Source: an uncultured Clostridia bacterium
Lineage (GTDB): Bacteria; Bacillota; Clostridia; UBA1381
Direction of reading: 5' to 3'
Assembly: GCA_934463455.1 (NCBI GenBank)
Contig: CAKSJU010000003.1
Span: 1 to 46,957 of the forward strand
Length of the DNA stretch: 46,957 nucleotides
In this document: one piece after another, positions 9,504 through 19,188 of the stretch
Numbering within the stretch: position 1 is the stretch's first letter
How the letters are laid out: each line of letters starts with the position of its first letter
Translations under genes and position numbers: made by a program
The notes under the pieces: generated by a model
What the model was told of the DNA's origin: nothing
The model's input: only the letters and a program-made list of their open reading frames with translations
The model's database searches: none

Positions 9504-10598
9504 ATGAAATTAGGTATAGTGGGACTTCCGAATGTCGGAAAATCAACATTGTTTAATGCAATTACACAGGCGGGGGCGGAATCGGCGAATTATCCGTTCT
9601 GCACGATTGAGCCTAATGTGGGAATTGTGGACGTGCCGGACGAAAGAGTAGACGCACTTGCAAAAATGTACAACCCGAAAAAGGTTACTCGTGCATATAT
9701 AGAGTTTGTCGATATTGCGGGTTTGGTTAAAGGTGCTTCAAAAGGTGAGGGGCTCGGAAACAAATTCTTGTCGCACATTCGTGAGGTTGATGCGATAGTG
9801 CATGTTGTACGTTGCTTTGAGGATGAGAACATAACGCATGTTGACGGAAGCATTGACCCGCTCAGAGATATTGAAACAATTCAGCTTGAATTGATTTTTT
9901 CGGATTTGGAAATTCTCGAAAGACGAATTGACAGAACAAAAAAGGCTATGAAGGGTGATAAATCGCTGGCTGTTGAGCTTGAATTGCTGGAAAGAGTAAA
10001 AACCGCTTTGGAAAACGGAAAACCGGCGAGAAGTCTTGACTATACAAAAGAAGAATACGATATTGTAAAAGAAATTGCGCTTATTTCCTTAAAACCTGTT
10101 TTATATGCCGCTAACGTTGCTGAAGATGATTTCCAAAAAGGCATCGAAAATAACAAATTTGTAAAGGCGGTAGAGGAACTTGCAGCGGCAGAGGGCTCGG
10201 AGGTTATGCCGGTATCGGCAAAAATAGAAGAGGAAATTGCGCAGCTTGACGGAGATGAAAAAGCAATGTTTCTGGAAGAACTCGGTATGAGTGAATCCGG
10301 TCTTGACAGACTTATAAAAGCAAGCTACAGACTTTTGGGACTTATAAGCTATCTGACTGCCGGTGAGCCTGAGGTGCGCGCATGGACGATAACCGAGGGA
10401 ACAAAAGCTCCGCAGGCGGCAGGAAAGATTCACAGTGATTTCGAAAGAGGCTTTATTCGCGCTGAGGTTGTAGCCTACAGCGACCTTATGGCATGCGGAA
10501 GTATGAATGCGGCAAAAGAAAAAGGCCTTGTACGTTCTGAAGGAAAGGATTATGTTATGAATGACGGAGATATAGTTCTGTTCAGATTTAATGTGTGA
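9504..10598 (+). CDS. ychF: Redox/translation-associated GTPase YchF (OLA1 family)
   Basis: The 364-aa length is that of YchF (about 363). The P-loop G-L-P-N-V-G-K-S-T is at residues 7-15, switch II contains D-I-A-G, and N-V-A-E stands in the G4 position, as is usual in this family, which prefers ATP to GTP. The C-terminal part is a TGS-type domain ending in N-D-G-D-I-V-L-F-R-F-N-V, the family's usual end. YchF proteins bind ribosomes and are linked to stress and redox responses. The start follows AAGGAG at 9485-9490, about 13 bases upstream. It leads an operon: the next gene begins 6 bases after its stop. Confidence 0.97.
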   Translation: MKLGIVGLPNVGKSTLFNAITQAGAESANYPFCTIEPNVGIVDVPDERVDALAKMYNPKKVTRAYIEFVDIAGLVKGASKGEGLGNKFLSHIREVDAIVHVVRCFEDENITHVDGSIDPLRDIETIQLELIFSDLEILERRIDRTKKAMKGDKSLAVELELLERVKTALENGKPARSLDYTKEEYDIVKEIALISLKPVLYAANVAEDDFQKGIENNKFVKAVEELAAAEGSEVMPVSAKIEEEIAQLDGDEKAMFLEELGMSESGLDRLIKASYRLLGLISYLTAGEPEVRAWTITEGTKAPQAAGKIHSDFERGFIRAEVVAYSDLMACGSMNAAKEKGLVRSEGKDYVMNDGDIVLFRFNV

Positions 10599-10604
10599 TA
10601 CGAT

Positions 10605-11501
10605 ATGAATAAAAAATATACGAGAGGGATAATTTGCACGCTTACGGGCGGGATATGCTGGGGGTTTTCCGGTGCGTGCGGACAGTTTTTGACAAGCGGC
10701 AGTATAACATCAGAGCAAATAACCGCTTTACGCATGATATTTGCAGGAATTATCCTGACAACCGTTAATATAATAAGCAGAAAAAAATCCGCATTTGATG
10801 TTTTTAAATCAAGAAAAGATGTAATTCAATTGTTTATCTTTTCACTGTTCGGGATTTTACTAAGCCAGCTTACATATATAAAAGCAATTTCATATTCGAA
10901 TGCGGGAACGGCGACAATATTGCAGTATGTGGGTCCTGTTCTTATAATGATATATATGTGTATTAAAAACAGACAGTTTCCGGTTATGAAAGAATTAATA
11001 TCAATTATTCTCGCTTTTTTCGGAGTGGTTGTAATTGCGACTCATTTTAATTTTTCGGAAATAAATTTGTCCGGCAAATGCTTGGTGTGGGGAATAGGCT
11101 CGGCTGTAGGCTTAGCACTTTACAGCCTTTTGCCTGTTGAGCTGATAGCAAAATTCGGCGCAATAAGCGTAACGGGATTTTCGATGATAATAGGCGGCAT
11201 TGCAATCGGAATTTGTCCCGGAGTGCTTACGGCGGAAATTGATTTTGATGTGCAGACAATATTTGCGCTTTTGGGAATGATACTGGTCGGAACGGTTATT
11301 GCATATACTTTGTATCTGCAAGGAACAAGCGAAATAGGCGCTGTACGTGCTTCTATGCTTGCATGTGTTGAGCCGGTTTCGGCGACTTTATTTTCATACT
11401 TTTGGCTTAAATCGGAATTTACGCCGATAGACATTGTCGGTTTTGCAATGATACTTTCTACGGTTTTTATTCTAAGTGTCGGCAAAAAAAACGGAGGTTG
11501 A
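10605..11501 (+). CDS. EamA/DMT-family transporter
   Basis: A 298-aa integral membrane protein with about ten hydrophobic segments in two homologous halves, as in the drug/metabolite transporter superfamily (EamA, RhaT-like). The first half begins G-G-I-C-W-G-F-S-G and the second repeat starts around residue 155. The end has the usual basic tail. Substrates of this family are varied (amino acids, sugars, nucleobases) and cannot be told from sequence. It lies 6 bases after ychF and 5 bases before addB, so it is probably co-transcribed; no strong ribosome binding site is visible, suggesting translational coupling. Confidence 0.88.
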   Translation: MNKKYTRGIICTLTGGICWGFSGACGQFLTSGSITSEQITALRMIFAGIILTTVNIISRKKSAFDVFKSRKDVIQLFIFSLFGILLSQLTYIKAISYSNAGTATILQYVGPVLIMIYMCIKNRQFPVMKELISIILAFFGVVVIATHFNFSEINLSGKCLVWGIGSAVGLALYSLLPVELIAKFGAISVTGFSMIIGGIAIGICPGVLTAEIDFDVQTIFALLGMILVGTVIAYTLYLQGTSEIGAVRASMLACVEPVSATLFSYFWLKSEFTPIDIVGFAMILSTVFILSVGKKNGG

Positions 11502-11506
11502 AAAGG

Positions 11507-14500
11507 ATGCTTCTTGATTTAATTTATGGCGGAATAGGTACGGGAAAAACCGAAAGGTGTATAGAGCTTATTGAACGTACGCTGAAAAAAAATCCGGGTC
11601 ATAATGCCGTTATTACAGTTCCGGATCAATATTCATATTTGACGGAAAAAAGAATGGTTGAACATTTTGGCGGAACGGGCTTGAACGGAGTGGAGGTTTT
11701 GACTTTTTCACAGATGTTCAAGCGATTCCTTGATAAAGCGGACAATTATCTTTCACCGTCGGGAAAACAAATGCTCCTTTTGCGCGCGGCTGTTGATTCG
11801 TGCAAAGAAGGAGTTTTTGCGCGTTCGGTGGAAAAAGAAGGCTTTGTATCAAAAATTGCGGAGCTTATTTCGGAAATGAAGCATTATCTTATAACTCCAA
11901 ATGACTTAAAAGAGGCAGTGCCGCAGGGAGATGATATGCTGTCTGAAAAAACAGCTTCGGTATCCGATATATATATGGCATACGAAAAGCTTTTGCAAAA
12001 TGATTTTTGTGACAGCGAAGATGATTTTTTAAGATTGGCGGAATACATAAAGACAAGCGGGAAGTTTGAAAAAACGCATATTTGGTTTGACGGATTTTCG
12101 GATTTTCTGCCGCAGCATTATGAAGTGATAAAATGCTTTTTGGAATATGCCGCATCGGTGCATGTTTCGGTTTGCCTGCCCGGTGAAGAGAGCGGAGAAA
12201 TTTATAACACACCAAAAGAGACGGCGGAAAAATTAAAAAAGATATGCAATGATAAGGGTGCGCGCTTGTATGAGCAGTATTGCGGCGCGAAATGTCACAC
12301 GATTGAATCGGCAGAGCTTTTGCATTTGATGAACAATTGGGAAAACAGAAAAAATGTTTATCCGAATAAAACAAAGGATATTTCGCTTTTTTGCGCGAGG
12401 GATTTGTATTCCGAAACCGAATATATTGCAAAGCAGATAATAAATGAAATAAAAAACGGAGCCGAATTTTCGGATATCGGAATTATGTGTGCGTCTCCGG
12501 AAAAATATGAGCATTTGATTGAGGCGATTTTCAGCGATTATAATATTCCGTATTTTATAGATTCGGATAAATCGGTCACCGAACATCCGATTGCACTTAC
12601 TGTGTTGGGGATTTTTGAAATTGCGGAAGAAAATTGGAGCTATGAATCGGTTTTTAAATATCTGCGTACCGGTTTTTTATATCAAAAATCGGACAAAGAG
12701 ATAATTCCGTATGACAGAGAAGCAATCGACAGATTGGAAAATTATGTGCTGCGCCGCGGTATAAGAGGAAAAAGCAGATGGTTTGAACAGTGGACGGAAA
12801 AATCCGGCGGCGTGTTCGACACTGTGCTCGGAACAAAAACAAATAATTCGGAAAACCTGGAAGAAATAAACAGCTTGCGCAAGGAAATATGCAGACCTTT
12901 TAAAAATCTTTATCGGAAAATCTCAGGTCAAAGAACGGTAAGGGAATTGACGGAGGCACTTTTTGAATTTTTGTGTGATATACATATGTACGACGGTATA
13001 AATTCAGAGGTGAATAAACTTAACAAAATGCAAATGCGCGATTCGGCGGAAAGAATGAAAGAAGTCTGGAATTTAATTATGGATGTTTTGGATCAGGCGG
13101 TTATCACCTCCGGGGAAGAAATGTGTTCAAGGCAAAATTTTGTAAGACTTATTCGGGAGGGACTTTCGAAAAGCTCCATGAAGATTATACCGCCGGGTCC
13201 GGATGTTATTTCAATCGGTTCGGCAGACAGGAATGCCGCAGCAAGACCGAAAATCGTATTTTTTATGGGTGCTGTGAACGGTACAATGCCCTCCGAGGTG
13301 AAAAATAAAAGTATTTTTACCGATAAGGACAGAAAGGCACTTGAAAGCTTCGGTTTGGAAACAGCGGGTACATCACAGAAAAAATCAGAAAAGGAAGCTT
13401 TTAAATTTTTCAGAGCGGTTACATCGGCAGGAAAAAAACTGTATTTCAGCTATCCAACCTCCGATTCCGACGGTGCGGCTCAGCAGCCTGCCGCATTTAT
13501 AAAAAATTTGTACAAGCTGTTCCCGAAATTAAATATATCGGACGATTTGATTGAGTCAAAGCCGAGCGAAATTAATAATGAAAAAGAAGCATTCGGGTAT
13601 ATAATGCGTGCGGTATCGGATAAGAAAATGCAGAAAAATGCGCATTTGCTGGTACAAAGCTATAAAGACAGTGAATATTTAAAAGAAAAGCTGCCGCTTG
13701 TGAACTATGCGGCGGTGTACAAAAAAAAGCAGCCGCAGATACTGGCTGAAAGTGCAAAATTATTATATAATAATTATCATCGTTACAGTGTAAGCCGTCT
13801 TAACGATTATTCGGCATGCCCTTTTGCATACTATGTTAAGCACGGACTAAAGGCACAGGAGCAAGAGGTATGGAAAATTCAGAAATTTGACATAGGAAGT
13901 CTTTTGCACTGGGCTGTGTGCGAATATTGCCGGGAAGTCGGAGGACGTGCACAAAGCCTTGAAGATACAAAAAAACGCTGGCATGAACTGACCGATGATG
14001 AAAGCGCGGCGATTATAGACAAAATAATTGAAGAAATCACGGAACGCACAATGAAAGGATTAAAAAGGGACAGAGAAAAAATTGCTTATTTGCTTGAGCG
14101 AATGAGAAAAATACTTATTCGCTCGGTGGATATTGTAAGACTGAGCCTCGTGTGCGGAGATTACAGTGCCGTATGCTATGAAGAACAATTCAGGATAGAC
14201 ATAGACTGGATGGGCAAAACGGTAGGAATTAACGGAACAATGGACAGAGCGGACGCGTCGGAAAAGCCTGACGAGGGGACTATTTCGCTGCGCGTTATAG
14301 ATTATAAATCGGGGAGCAAGAATTTTGATGTTGTATCAATATCAAACAGAAGTGATATGCAGTTGGTGGTATATGCAATTGCGGCTGTGGAATTATATAA
14401 AAAAGGAGCTCTCGGACGTGCATCAAAGGGACTTAAACCTTCGGTAAGAGGTATTTTGTACAATAAGCTCAGAAATGACACCGTTTCGTGTAAGGAAAGC

Positions 14501-14959
14501 GATGTCGGTAAAATTGACGATATTATAAGAAAACAAATGAAGCTTGACGGAGCGGTAATAGTGGATAAAGACAACGAAATTGCCGCAGCGGCAGAAATGG
14601 ACAGAAGTATTGAAAACGGAGGAAGCAGTCGGTTTTTAAAGCTTGCCGTCAATTCAAAAGGGGATTCGCTGAATAAGAAAACATCAGGCTATATGACAAC
14701 AGATAAGTTTGAAATTTTGACCGATTATGTCAAGAAAAGCATTGTAACCTTAGATGATGAGATTTTCTCGGGCAGGATTGATATAATGCCGAGCGGAAGC
14801 GGAAAAAAGAAAGCATGCAGCTACTGTAAATATAAGGAAATCTGCTTATATGATTCGGCATTGCACGGAACGAAAACGGGAATTTCGAAAGATGATGCTG
14901 CATGGGCATATATGGAAACGGAGGTGAATAAAGATGCCGCAGAGAAACTGGACGGATGA
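11507..14959 (+). CDS. addB: ATP-dependent helicase/nuclease subunit B
   Basis: AddB partners AddA in double-strand-break end processing and recombination. The Walker A motif G-G-I-G-T-G-K-T is at residues 8-15. The C-terminal part is a RecB-type nuclease domain with I-D-Y-K and a Q-L-x-x-Y-A motif, framed by four cysteines that bind a 4Fe-4S cluster in known AddB: C771, C1104, C1107 and C1113 (last three as C-x2-C-x5-C). Length 1150 aa is normal. I place the start at ATG 11507, 9 bases after GGAGG (11493-11497); a TTG at 11498 directly abuts that site and is less likely. The gene overlaps addA by 26 bases. Confidence 0.95.
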   Translation: MLLDLIYGGIGTGKTERCIELIERTLKKNPGHNAVITVPDQYSYLTEKRMVEHFGGTGLNGVEVLTFSQMFKRFLDKADNYLSPSGKQMLLLRAAVDSCKEGVFARSVEKEGFVSKIAELISEMKHYLITPNDLKEAVPQGDDMLSEKTASVSDIYMAYEKLLQNDFCDSEDDFLRLAEYIKTSGKFEKTHIWFDGFSDFLPQHYEVIKCFLEYAASVHVSVCLPGEESGEIYNTPKETAEKLKKICNDKGARLYEQYCGAKCHTIESAELLHLMNNWENRKNVYPNKTKDISLFCARDLYSETEYIAKQIINEIKNGAEFSDIGIMCASPEKYEHLIEAIFSDYNIPYFIDSDKSVTEHPIALTVLGIFEIAEENWSYESVFKYLRTGFLYQKSDKEIIPYDREAIDRLENYVLRRGIRGKSRWFEQWTEKSGGVFDTVLGTKTNNSENLEEINSLRKEICRPFKNLYRKISGQRTVRELTEALFEFLCDIHMYDGINSEVNKLNKMQMRDSAERMKEVWNLIMDVLDQAVITSGEEMCSRQNFVRLIREGLSKSSMKIIPPGPDVISIGSADRNAAARPKIVFFMGAVNGTMPSEVKNKSIFTDKDRKALESFGLETAGTSQKKSEKEAFKFFRAVTSAGKKLYFSYPTSDSDGAAQQPAAFIKNLYKLFPKLNISDDLIESKPSEINNEKEAFGYIMRAVSDKKMQKNAHLLVQSYKDSEYLKEKLPLVNYAAVYKKKQPQILAESAKLLYNNYHRYSVSRLNDYSACPFAYYVKHGLKAQEQEVWKIQKFDIGSLLHWAVCEYCREVGGRAQSLEDTKKRWHELTDDESAAIIDKIIEEITERTMKGLKRDREKIAYLLERMRKILIRSVDIVRLSLVCGDYSAVCYEEQFRIDIDWMGKTVGINGTMDRADASEKPDEGTISLRVIDYKSGSKNFDVVSISNRSDMQLVVYAIAAVELYKKGALGRASKGLKPSVRGILYNKLRNDTVSCKESDVGKIDDIIRKQMKLDGAVIVDKDNEIAAAAEMDRSIENGGSSRFLKLAVNSKGDSLNKKTSGYMTTDKFEILTDYVKKSIVTLDDEIFSGRIDIMPSGSGKKKACSYCKYKEICLYDSALHGTKTGISKDDAAWAYMETEVNKDAAEKLDG

Positions 14960-17900
14960 ACAATATGACGCAATTTATACGAAATACACTAAGGATAACG
15001 AGCAATGCAATGTGTTGGTAAATGCGGCGGCGGGATCCGGAAAAACCGCTGTGCTGGTAGAGAGGATTATTCAAAGTATTATTCCGTCCGAAAACAACCC
15101 CAATCCGATTGATATTAACAAAATGCTTGTCGTGACTTTTACAAATGCGGCGGCGGCAGAAATGAAAGAAAGAATTTCCGATGCTTTGGAAGAAAAACTC
15201 GAAGAATCGGAGGACCGAAATGATTATTTGCAGGCAGAGGCATTAAAAAAACAAATTTCGCTTATATATGATGCGGATATTATGACGATAGACGCTTTTT
15301 GTATACAGGCAATACGTGAAAATTTTCAGCTTCTTGATATTGATCCAAGTTTTGGTATTGCCGATAATACACAGCTTGCGCTTCTTGCGGAAGAAGCAAT
15401 GGAAGAAATATTTGATGAGGGGTACGAAAATTCAGAAGAGGATTTTTTGCTTTTGTGCGATGTATTTTCCGACGGACGCGATGACAGCACGGCAGCCGAT
15501 ATAATAGAGGAAGTGTATAATTTTACACGTGCGATGCCAAATCCGGATAAGTGGCTTTCGGAAAAAGCGGACATGTATCTTGAAAAGGAAAATAATCCGT
15601 GGCTTGAAGAGTGTATGAAAAAGAAAAATATGCTTTGCCGAAAAGCATATAATGAATTGAAATGCGCCATGGAATATATTGCGGGATATTCTCTCGGTGA
15701 TTTTGATAACATAGATGAAGTAATAAAAAATAACCCGCCCGAAACCGAAAATGAAATCCAATATAACTGGGGAAAAAACTATGCGCTGCTGTGCTATGAA
15801 TATAATGCAGCAAAAAGGCTGTTATCGTCGGATTGGGATGAGAGTGCTGCAATTTTGCAGTCGATTGTTTTTGAACGCTGGCCCGGGGCTAAAGATAAAG
15901 AAAGAGAAGTTACCGATACGGAAATAAGAAATTATGTAAAAAAATTCCGGGATAATTCAAAGGAGCTTTTAAAAAAAGCTGCCGACATTACCTGTGCTCC
16001 GAAAGAAGAGATTTTAAAACGGCTGAGTGAAAATGTTTATCCGGTTGCAAAAGCAATATCCACCGTTACGAAAAAATTTGAAATTCGCTTTAAAGAAAAA
16101 AAGGATAAAAAGAATTTAATTGACTTTTCCGATGCGGAACATTTGTGCCTTGAACTTTTTACGGAAAATAAAGATGTCCGTGAAATGTTTAAAAATAAAT
16201 ATGATGAAATACTTATGGATGAATATCAGGATTCCAACGCATTGCAGGAAGAAATATTTACCTGCATATCAAGAGGAAATAATATGTTTATGGTTGGGGA
16301 CATGAAACAGAGCATATACCGTTTCAGAAGAAGTGACCCTATGATTTTTAAAAGCAAGTGCGATACTTTCAAAATCGGCGAAGATGAAAGAAACAGAAAA
16401 ATTATTCTTTCACGAAATTTTCGAAGCAGAGAAGAGGTTTTGCATTGCGTTAATGTTGTATTTGAAAGAATTATGTCCGAGGCGGTTGGAGATATAGAAT
16501 ATAATGAAGAGCAGCGGCTTAATAACGGAAATACAACTTATGTTGATGCGAACGGAGAAAAATGCGGAGGGTATCTTGCCGAATGCTGCGTGCTTGAGTC
16601 GCAGTCGGAGGACGGCGAGGATGATATTAATATTCTTGATAAAGCGGAGCTTGAAGCGGCTTTTATTGCCCATAAAATAAGAGAATTAAAAGAAAAAGGA
16701 TATATGATTCGCGAAAAGGACAGCTACAGGAAGATACAAAACAGAGACATAACCATTATTATGTCATCATATAAAAATGTTTCCGATATTTATATCGCGG
16801 CTTTAAATAAGCAAGGAATAGACTGTTTTGCCGAAAGCGGGGGATATTTTGACCGCAATGAAGTAAAGCTTGTTTTGTCGCTTATAAAAATTATTCAAAA
16901 TCCCTATAGGGATATTCCGCTTTTGGGGGTTATGCGTTCACCGATAGGCGGATTTGCGGATGATGAGTTGGTACAGATAAGAAGTAACGGCGGCGGAATG
17001 ATTTATGAAGCTGTTTGCGATTATGCCAAAACGGAATACGGAGAAAAATGCCGCAGATTTATTGAAAAGCTCAATAGATGGAGAGACTGTTCGAAATATA
17101 TGACATGCGACCGTCTTTTGTGGGTTTTATATGAAGAAACGGGAATTTATGCCTTTGCGGGTGCGCTGCACGGAGGTGACGAAGCAAGAGCAAACCTGCG
17201 TCTCCTTTTCGAAAGAGCAAAAGAGTATGAAAGCAGCGGATATAAAGGACTTTTCCATTTTATAAAATATATTGAGCGGCTTGAAAAAAAGAACGAAGAT
17301 TTGTCGGGTGCGAAGCTTGTCGGAGAGGGACATGATGTTGTAAGAATAATGACAATCCATAAAAGTAAAGGATTGGAATTTCCGGTTGTATTTTTAGCCG
17401 GTTGCGGGAAAAAGTTTAATCTGAAAGACAAAAAAATCCCTATGCACAAAGATTGGGGGATAGGTCTTGACGATATTAATACCGATGAAAATTATAAAAT
17501 GTCAACGCCGGCAAAGGAGGTTGTTAAGGCGGCAAATGTTGCGGAAAGCATATCCGAAGAGGAACGAAAGCTTTATGTTGCAATGACAAGAGCAAAAGAA
17601 AAACTGATAGTTACGGGAGTTGTCAATACAAAAAGCAAAAACATATCGGAATATGAACAGGACTGGGATAGTGTACTTCCGACAAGAGAAAGTGTAATGG
17701 AGGCGGAAATGGTATGTTCTGCCGATTGTTATTTGGATTGGATAGCTCCGGTTGCGAGATTTGACGAGGGATGGATATATAACTTTGTTCCGTACAGTAT
17801 GTATCTTGACGAATATAATGACACCGAGGAAGAGAAAGTTATATATGATGAGCAAATTAAAATTTCCGATTTTAAATACGGTAAAAAAGATTTGGTTTCC

Positions 17901-18503
17901 GTTCCGAGCAAAATATCGGTTACCGCAATTAAATCCGGGAAGTTTGCCGAAACAAATGTTGATATTTTGACCTCGCCGCGTTTCATTAATTCGGAAAAAA
18001 GCGGAATTGACAGGGGAAACGCCTTGCATAAAGTAATGCAAAAATTTGTGCCGGCGACGGATATGGATTTGAAATATGTATCGGCTCAAATCGAGAAAAT
18101 GAAAGAAAAAGGGTTAATATCGGAAGATGAAGCGGTTTTGGTTAAGAATGAAAAAATTCTTGATTTTTATAATTCCGAATTGGGCATGCGTGTTATTAAG
18201 AGCGGAACTGCCGTAAGAGAAGCACCGTTTGAAACCGATGTACCGCTTTCTGTATTTGAAGGTTGTGAAGACAGCAGCGAAAAAATTCTGCTTCAAGGTA
18301 TAATAGATTGTTATTTTACAGAAAACGATAAGGTTATACTGATAGATTATAAATCGGATTTTTATAATTCTGTTTCGGAAATTAAAGAAAAATATGCAAA
18401 GCAATTGGAGTGGTATGCGTATGCAATTGAAAAAATAACCGGCAGACAGGTGGCAGAAAAATACATTTATACGTTCTCAAAAAATGAAACGGTTTTGTGC
18501 TGA
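14934..18503 (+). CDS. addA: ATP-dependent helicase/nuclease subunit A
   Basis: UvrD/Rep-type (SF1A) helicase fused to a RecB-like nuclease, 1189 aa, typical for AddA. Walker A is A-A-A-G-S-G-K-T at residues 31-38, Walker B is M-D-E-Y-Q-D-S, motif III/IV context is V-G-D-M-K-Q-S-I-Y-R-F-R, and motif VI is Y-V-A-M-T-R-A-K-E-K-L. The nuclease end contains R-G-N-A-L-H-K, then G-I-I-D and I-D-Y-K-S-D near residues 1135-1142, and Q-L-E-W-Y-A. GGAGGTGA lies 5 bases before the ATG inside the end of addB, so the two are translationally coupled. Together they resect DNA ends and load RecA. Confidence 0.97.
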   Translation: MPQRNWTDEQYDAIYTKYTKDNEQCNVLVNAAAGSGKTAVLVERIIQSIIPSENNPNPIDINKMLVVTFTNAAAAEMKERISDALEEKLEESEDRNDYLQAEALKKQISLIYDADIMTIDAFCIQAIRENFQLLDIDPSFGIADNTQLALLAEEAMEEIFDEGYENSEEDFLLLCDVFSDGRDDSTAADIIEEVYNFTRAMPNPDKWLSEKADMYLEKENNPWLEECMKKKNMLCRKAYNELKCAMEYIAGYSLGDFDNIDEVIKNNPPETENEIQYNWGKNYALLCYEYNAAKRLLSSDWDESAAILQSIVFERWPGAKDKEREVTDTEIRNYVKKFRDNSKELLKKAADITCAPKEEILKRLSENVYPVAKAISTVTKKFEIRFKEKKDKKNLIDFSDAEHLCLELFTENKDVREMFKNKYDEILMDEYQDSNALQEEIFTCISRGNNMFMVGDMKQSIYRFRRSDPMIFKSKCDTFKIGEDERNRKIILSRNFRSREEVLHCVNVVFERIMSEAVGDIEYNEEQRLNNGNTTYVDANGEKCGGYLAECCVLESQSEDGEDDINILDKAELEAAFIAHKIRELKEKGYMIREKDSYRKIQNRDITIIMSSYKNVSDIYIAALNKQGIDCFAESGGYFDRNEVKLVLSLIKIIQNPYRDIPLLGVMRSPIGGFADDELVQIRSNGGGMIYEAVCDYAKTEYGEKCRRFIEKLNRWRDCSKYMTCDRLLWVLYEETGIYAFAGALHGGDEARANLRLLFERAKEYESSGYKGLFHFIKYIERLEKKNEDLSGAKLVGEGHDVVRIMTIHKSKGLEFPVVFLAGCGKKFNLKDKKIPMHKDWGIGLDDINTDENYKMSTPAKEVVKAANVAESISEEERKLYVAMTRAKEKLIVTGVVNTKSKNISEYEQDWDSVLPTRESVMEAEMVCSADCYLDWIAPVARFDEGWIYNFVPYSMYLDEYNDTEEEKVIYDEQIKISDFKYGKKDLVSVPSKISVTAIKSGKFAETNVDILTSPRFINSEKSGIDRGNALHKVMQKFVPATDMDLKYVSAQIEKMKEKGLISEDEAVLVKNEKILDFYNSELGMRVIKSGTAVREAPFETDVPLSVFEGCEDSSEKILLQGIIDCYFTENDKVILIDYKSDFYNSVSEIKEKYAKQLEWYAYAIEKITGRQVAEKYIYTFSKNETVLC

Positions 18504-18536
18504 ATAACATATTTTTATAAAATTTATCGTTTTTTG

Positions 18537-18565
18537 TTGCTTTTGTGATAAATTAATAGTATAAT
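18537..18565 (+). promoter_or_regulatory. Predicted sigma-A promoter of FtsL/DivIC-like gene
   Basis: TTGCTT (18537-18542) and TATAAT (18560-18565) are 17 bases apart and lie about 40 bases before the GTG start at 18604. Confidence 0.55.
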
Positions 18566-18603
18566 ATAAATATTCGATTAATTAAATAAGAGGGGGTTCA
18601 AAT

Positions 18604-19008
18604 GTGGATAACGAAAGATATGAGTCGGCAGCATCGAGGGAAAGGCATCATTCGCACCATCATCACAGGCATCATTCACATTCGGGACGTGAATATCAAA
18701 ATAAGCATGAAAATGACAGAAAACAGGGCAATATGGCTGTCGAAGTGGCAAAAGAAAGAAAAAAGACAATTTGGAAAAGGTCTGCGTTCCTTTCAATTAT
18801 TTTTGCAGGGATAATATTGCTGATAGTTATGATTTTTACAATAGATGAAAATACTTCTTTAAGCAATATAAGGATTTTTAACAGAAGTGAAAGCTATGAA
18901 CAGCTAACTGATGAAATCGATAATTTGAAAAAGGAAAATATGCAGCTTGAATACGAATTGGAAAAATATAAGAAAAAATATGGGGAATTGGAAGAAAAAA
19001 CAGAATAA
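18604..19008 (+). CDS. His-rich membrane protein with coiled coil, FtsL/DivIC (septum initiator)-like
   Basis: A 134-aa protein. The N-terminal 35 residues are cytoplasmic in the likely topology and hold ten histidines (H15-H35, including H-H-S-H-H-H-H-R-H-H). One membrane segment spans residues 61-80. The remaining 54 residues form a heptad-like coiled coil (about 95-130). This single-span plus coiled-coil layout matches FtsL/DivIC/FtsB-type division proteins, but the sequence match is weak and no conserved signature is obvious. Start is GTG, 7 bases after AGGGGG; an ATG two bases upstream opens a different frame without sensible features. The His tract could bind metal; this is inference. 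Confidence 0.6.
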   Translation: MDNERYESAASRERHHSHHHHRHHSHSGREYQNKHENDRKQGNMAVEVAKERKKTIWKRSAFLSIIFAGIILLIVMIFTIDENTSLSNIRIFNRSESYEQLTDEIDNLKKENMQLEYELEKYKKKYGELEEKTE

Positions 19009-19033
19009 ATTGTAAAAAAATTTAAAAAAGTAA

Positions 19034-19062
19034 TTGACATTATAAAGATTATATGATATAAT
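19034..19062 (+). promoter_or_regulatory. Consensus sigma-A promoter of rpsB
   Basis: TTGACA (19034-19039) and TATAAT (19057-19062) are both exact consensus hexamers with a 17-base spacer. The leader to the rpsB start is about 120 nt. Confidence 0.9.
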
Positions 19063-19106
19063 TTTTAAGTTAAATATTGTAATTAGTATTTAACTGACAT
19101 TATACA

Positions 19107-19160
19107 CACGAACGGTAATACTCAATGTTGCGAAAGTTTGTGGGTTTTAAGCCGTGCGTG
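19107..19160 (+). ncRNA. Structured 5' leader of rpsB
   Basis: CACGAACGG (19107-19115) pairs with CCGTGCGTG (19152-19160) at eight of nine positions, enclosing about 36 nt, just upstream of the AAGGAGG site. S2 is known to repress its own mRNA in some bacteria, so this may be a protein-binding leader. I cannot assign it to a named RNA family. Confidence 0.4.
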
Positions 19161-19188
19161 GAAGCAAAAAACAAGGAGGAAATAAAAA

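Noticed and set aside
18602..18814. 70-codon frame from the ATG two bases before the GTG start
   Set aside because: No domain or membrane segment; the GTG frame gives a sensible membrane plus coiled-coil protein.
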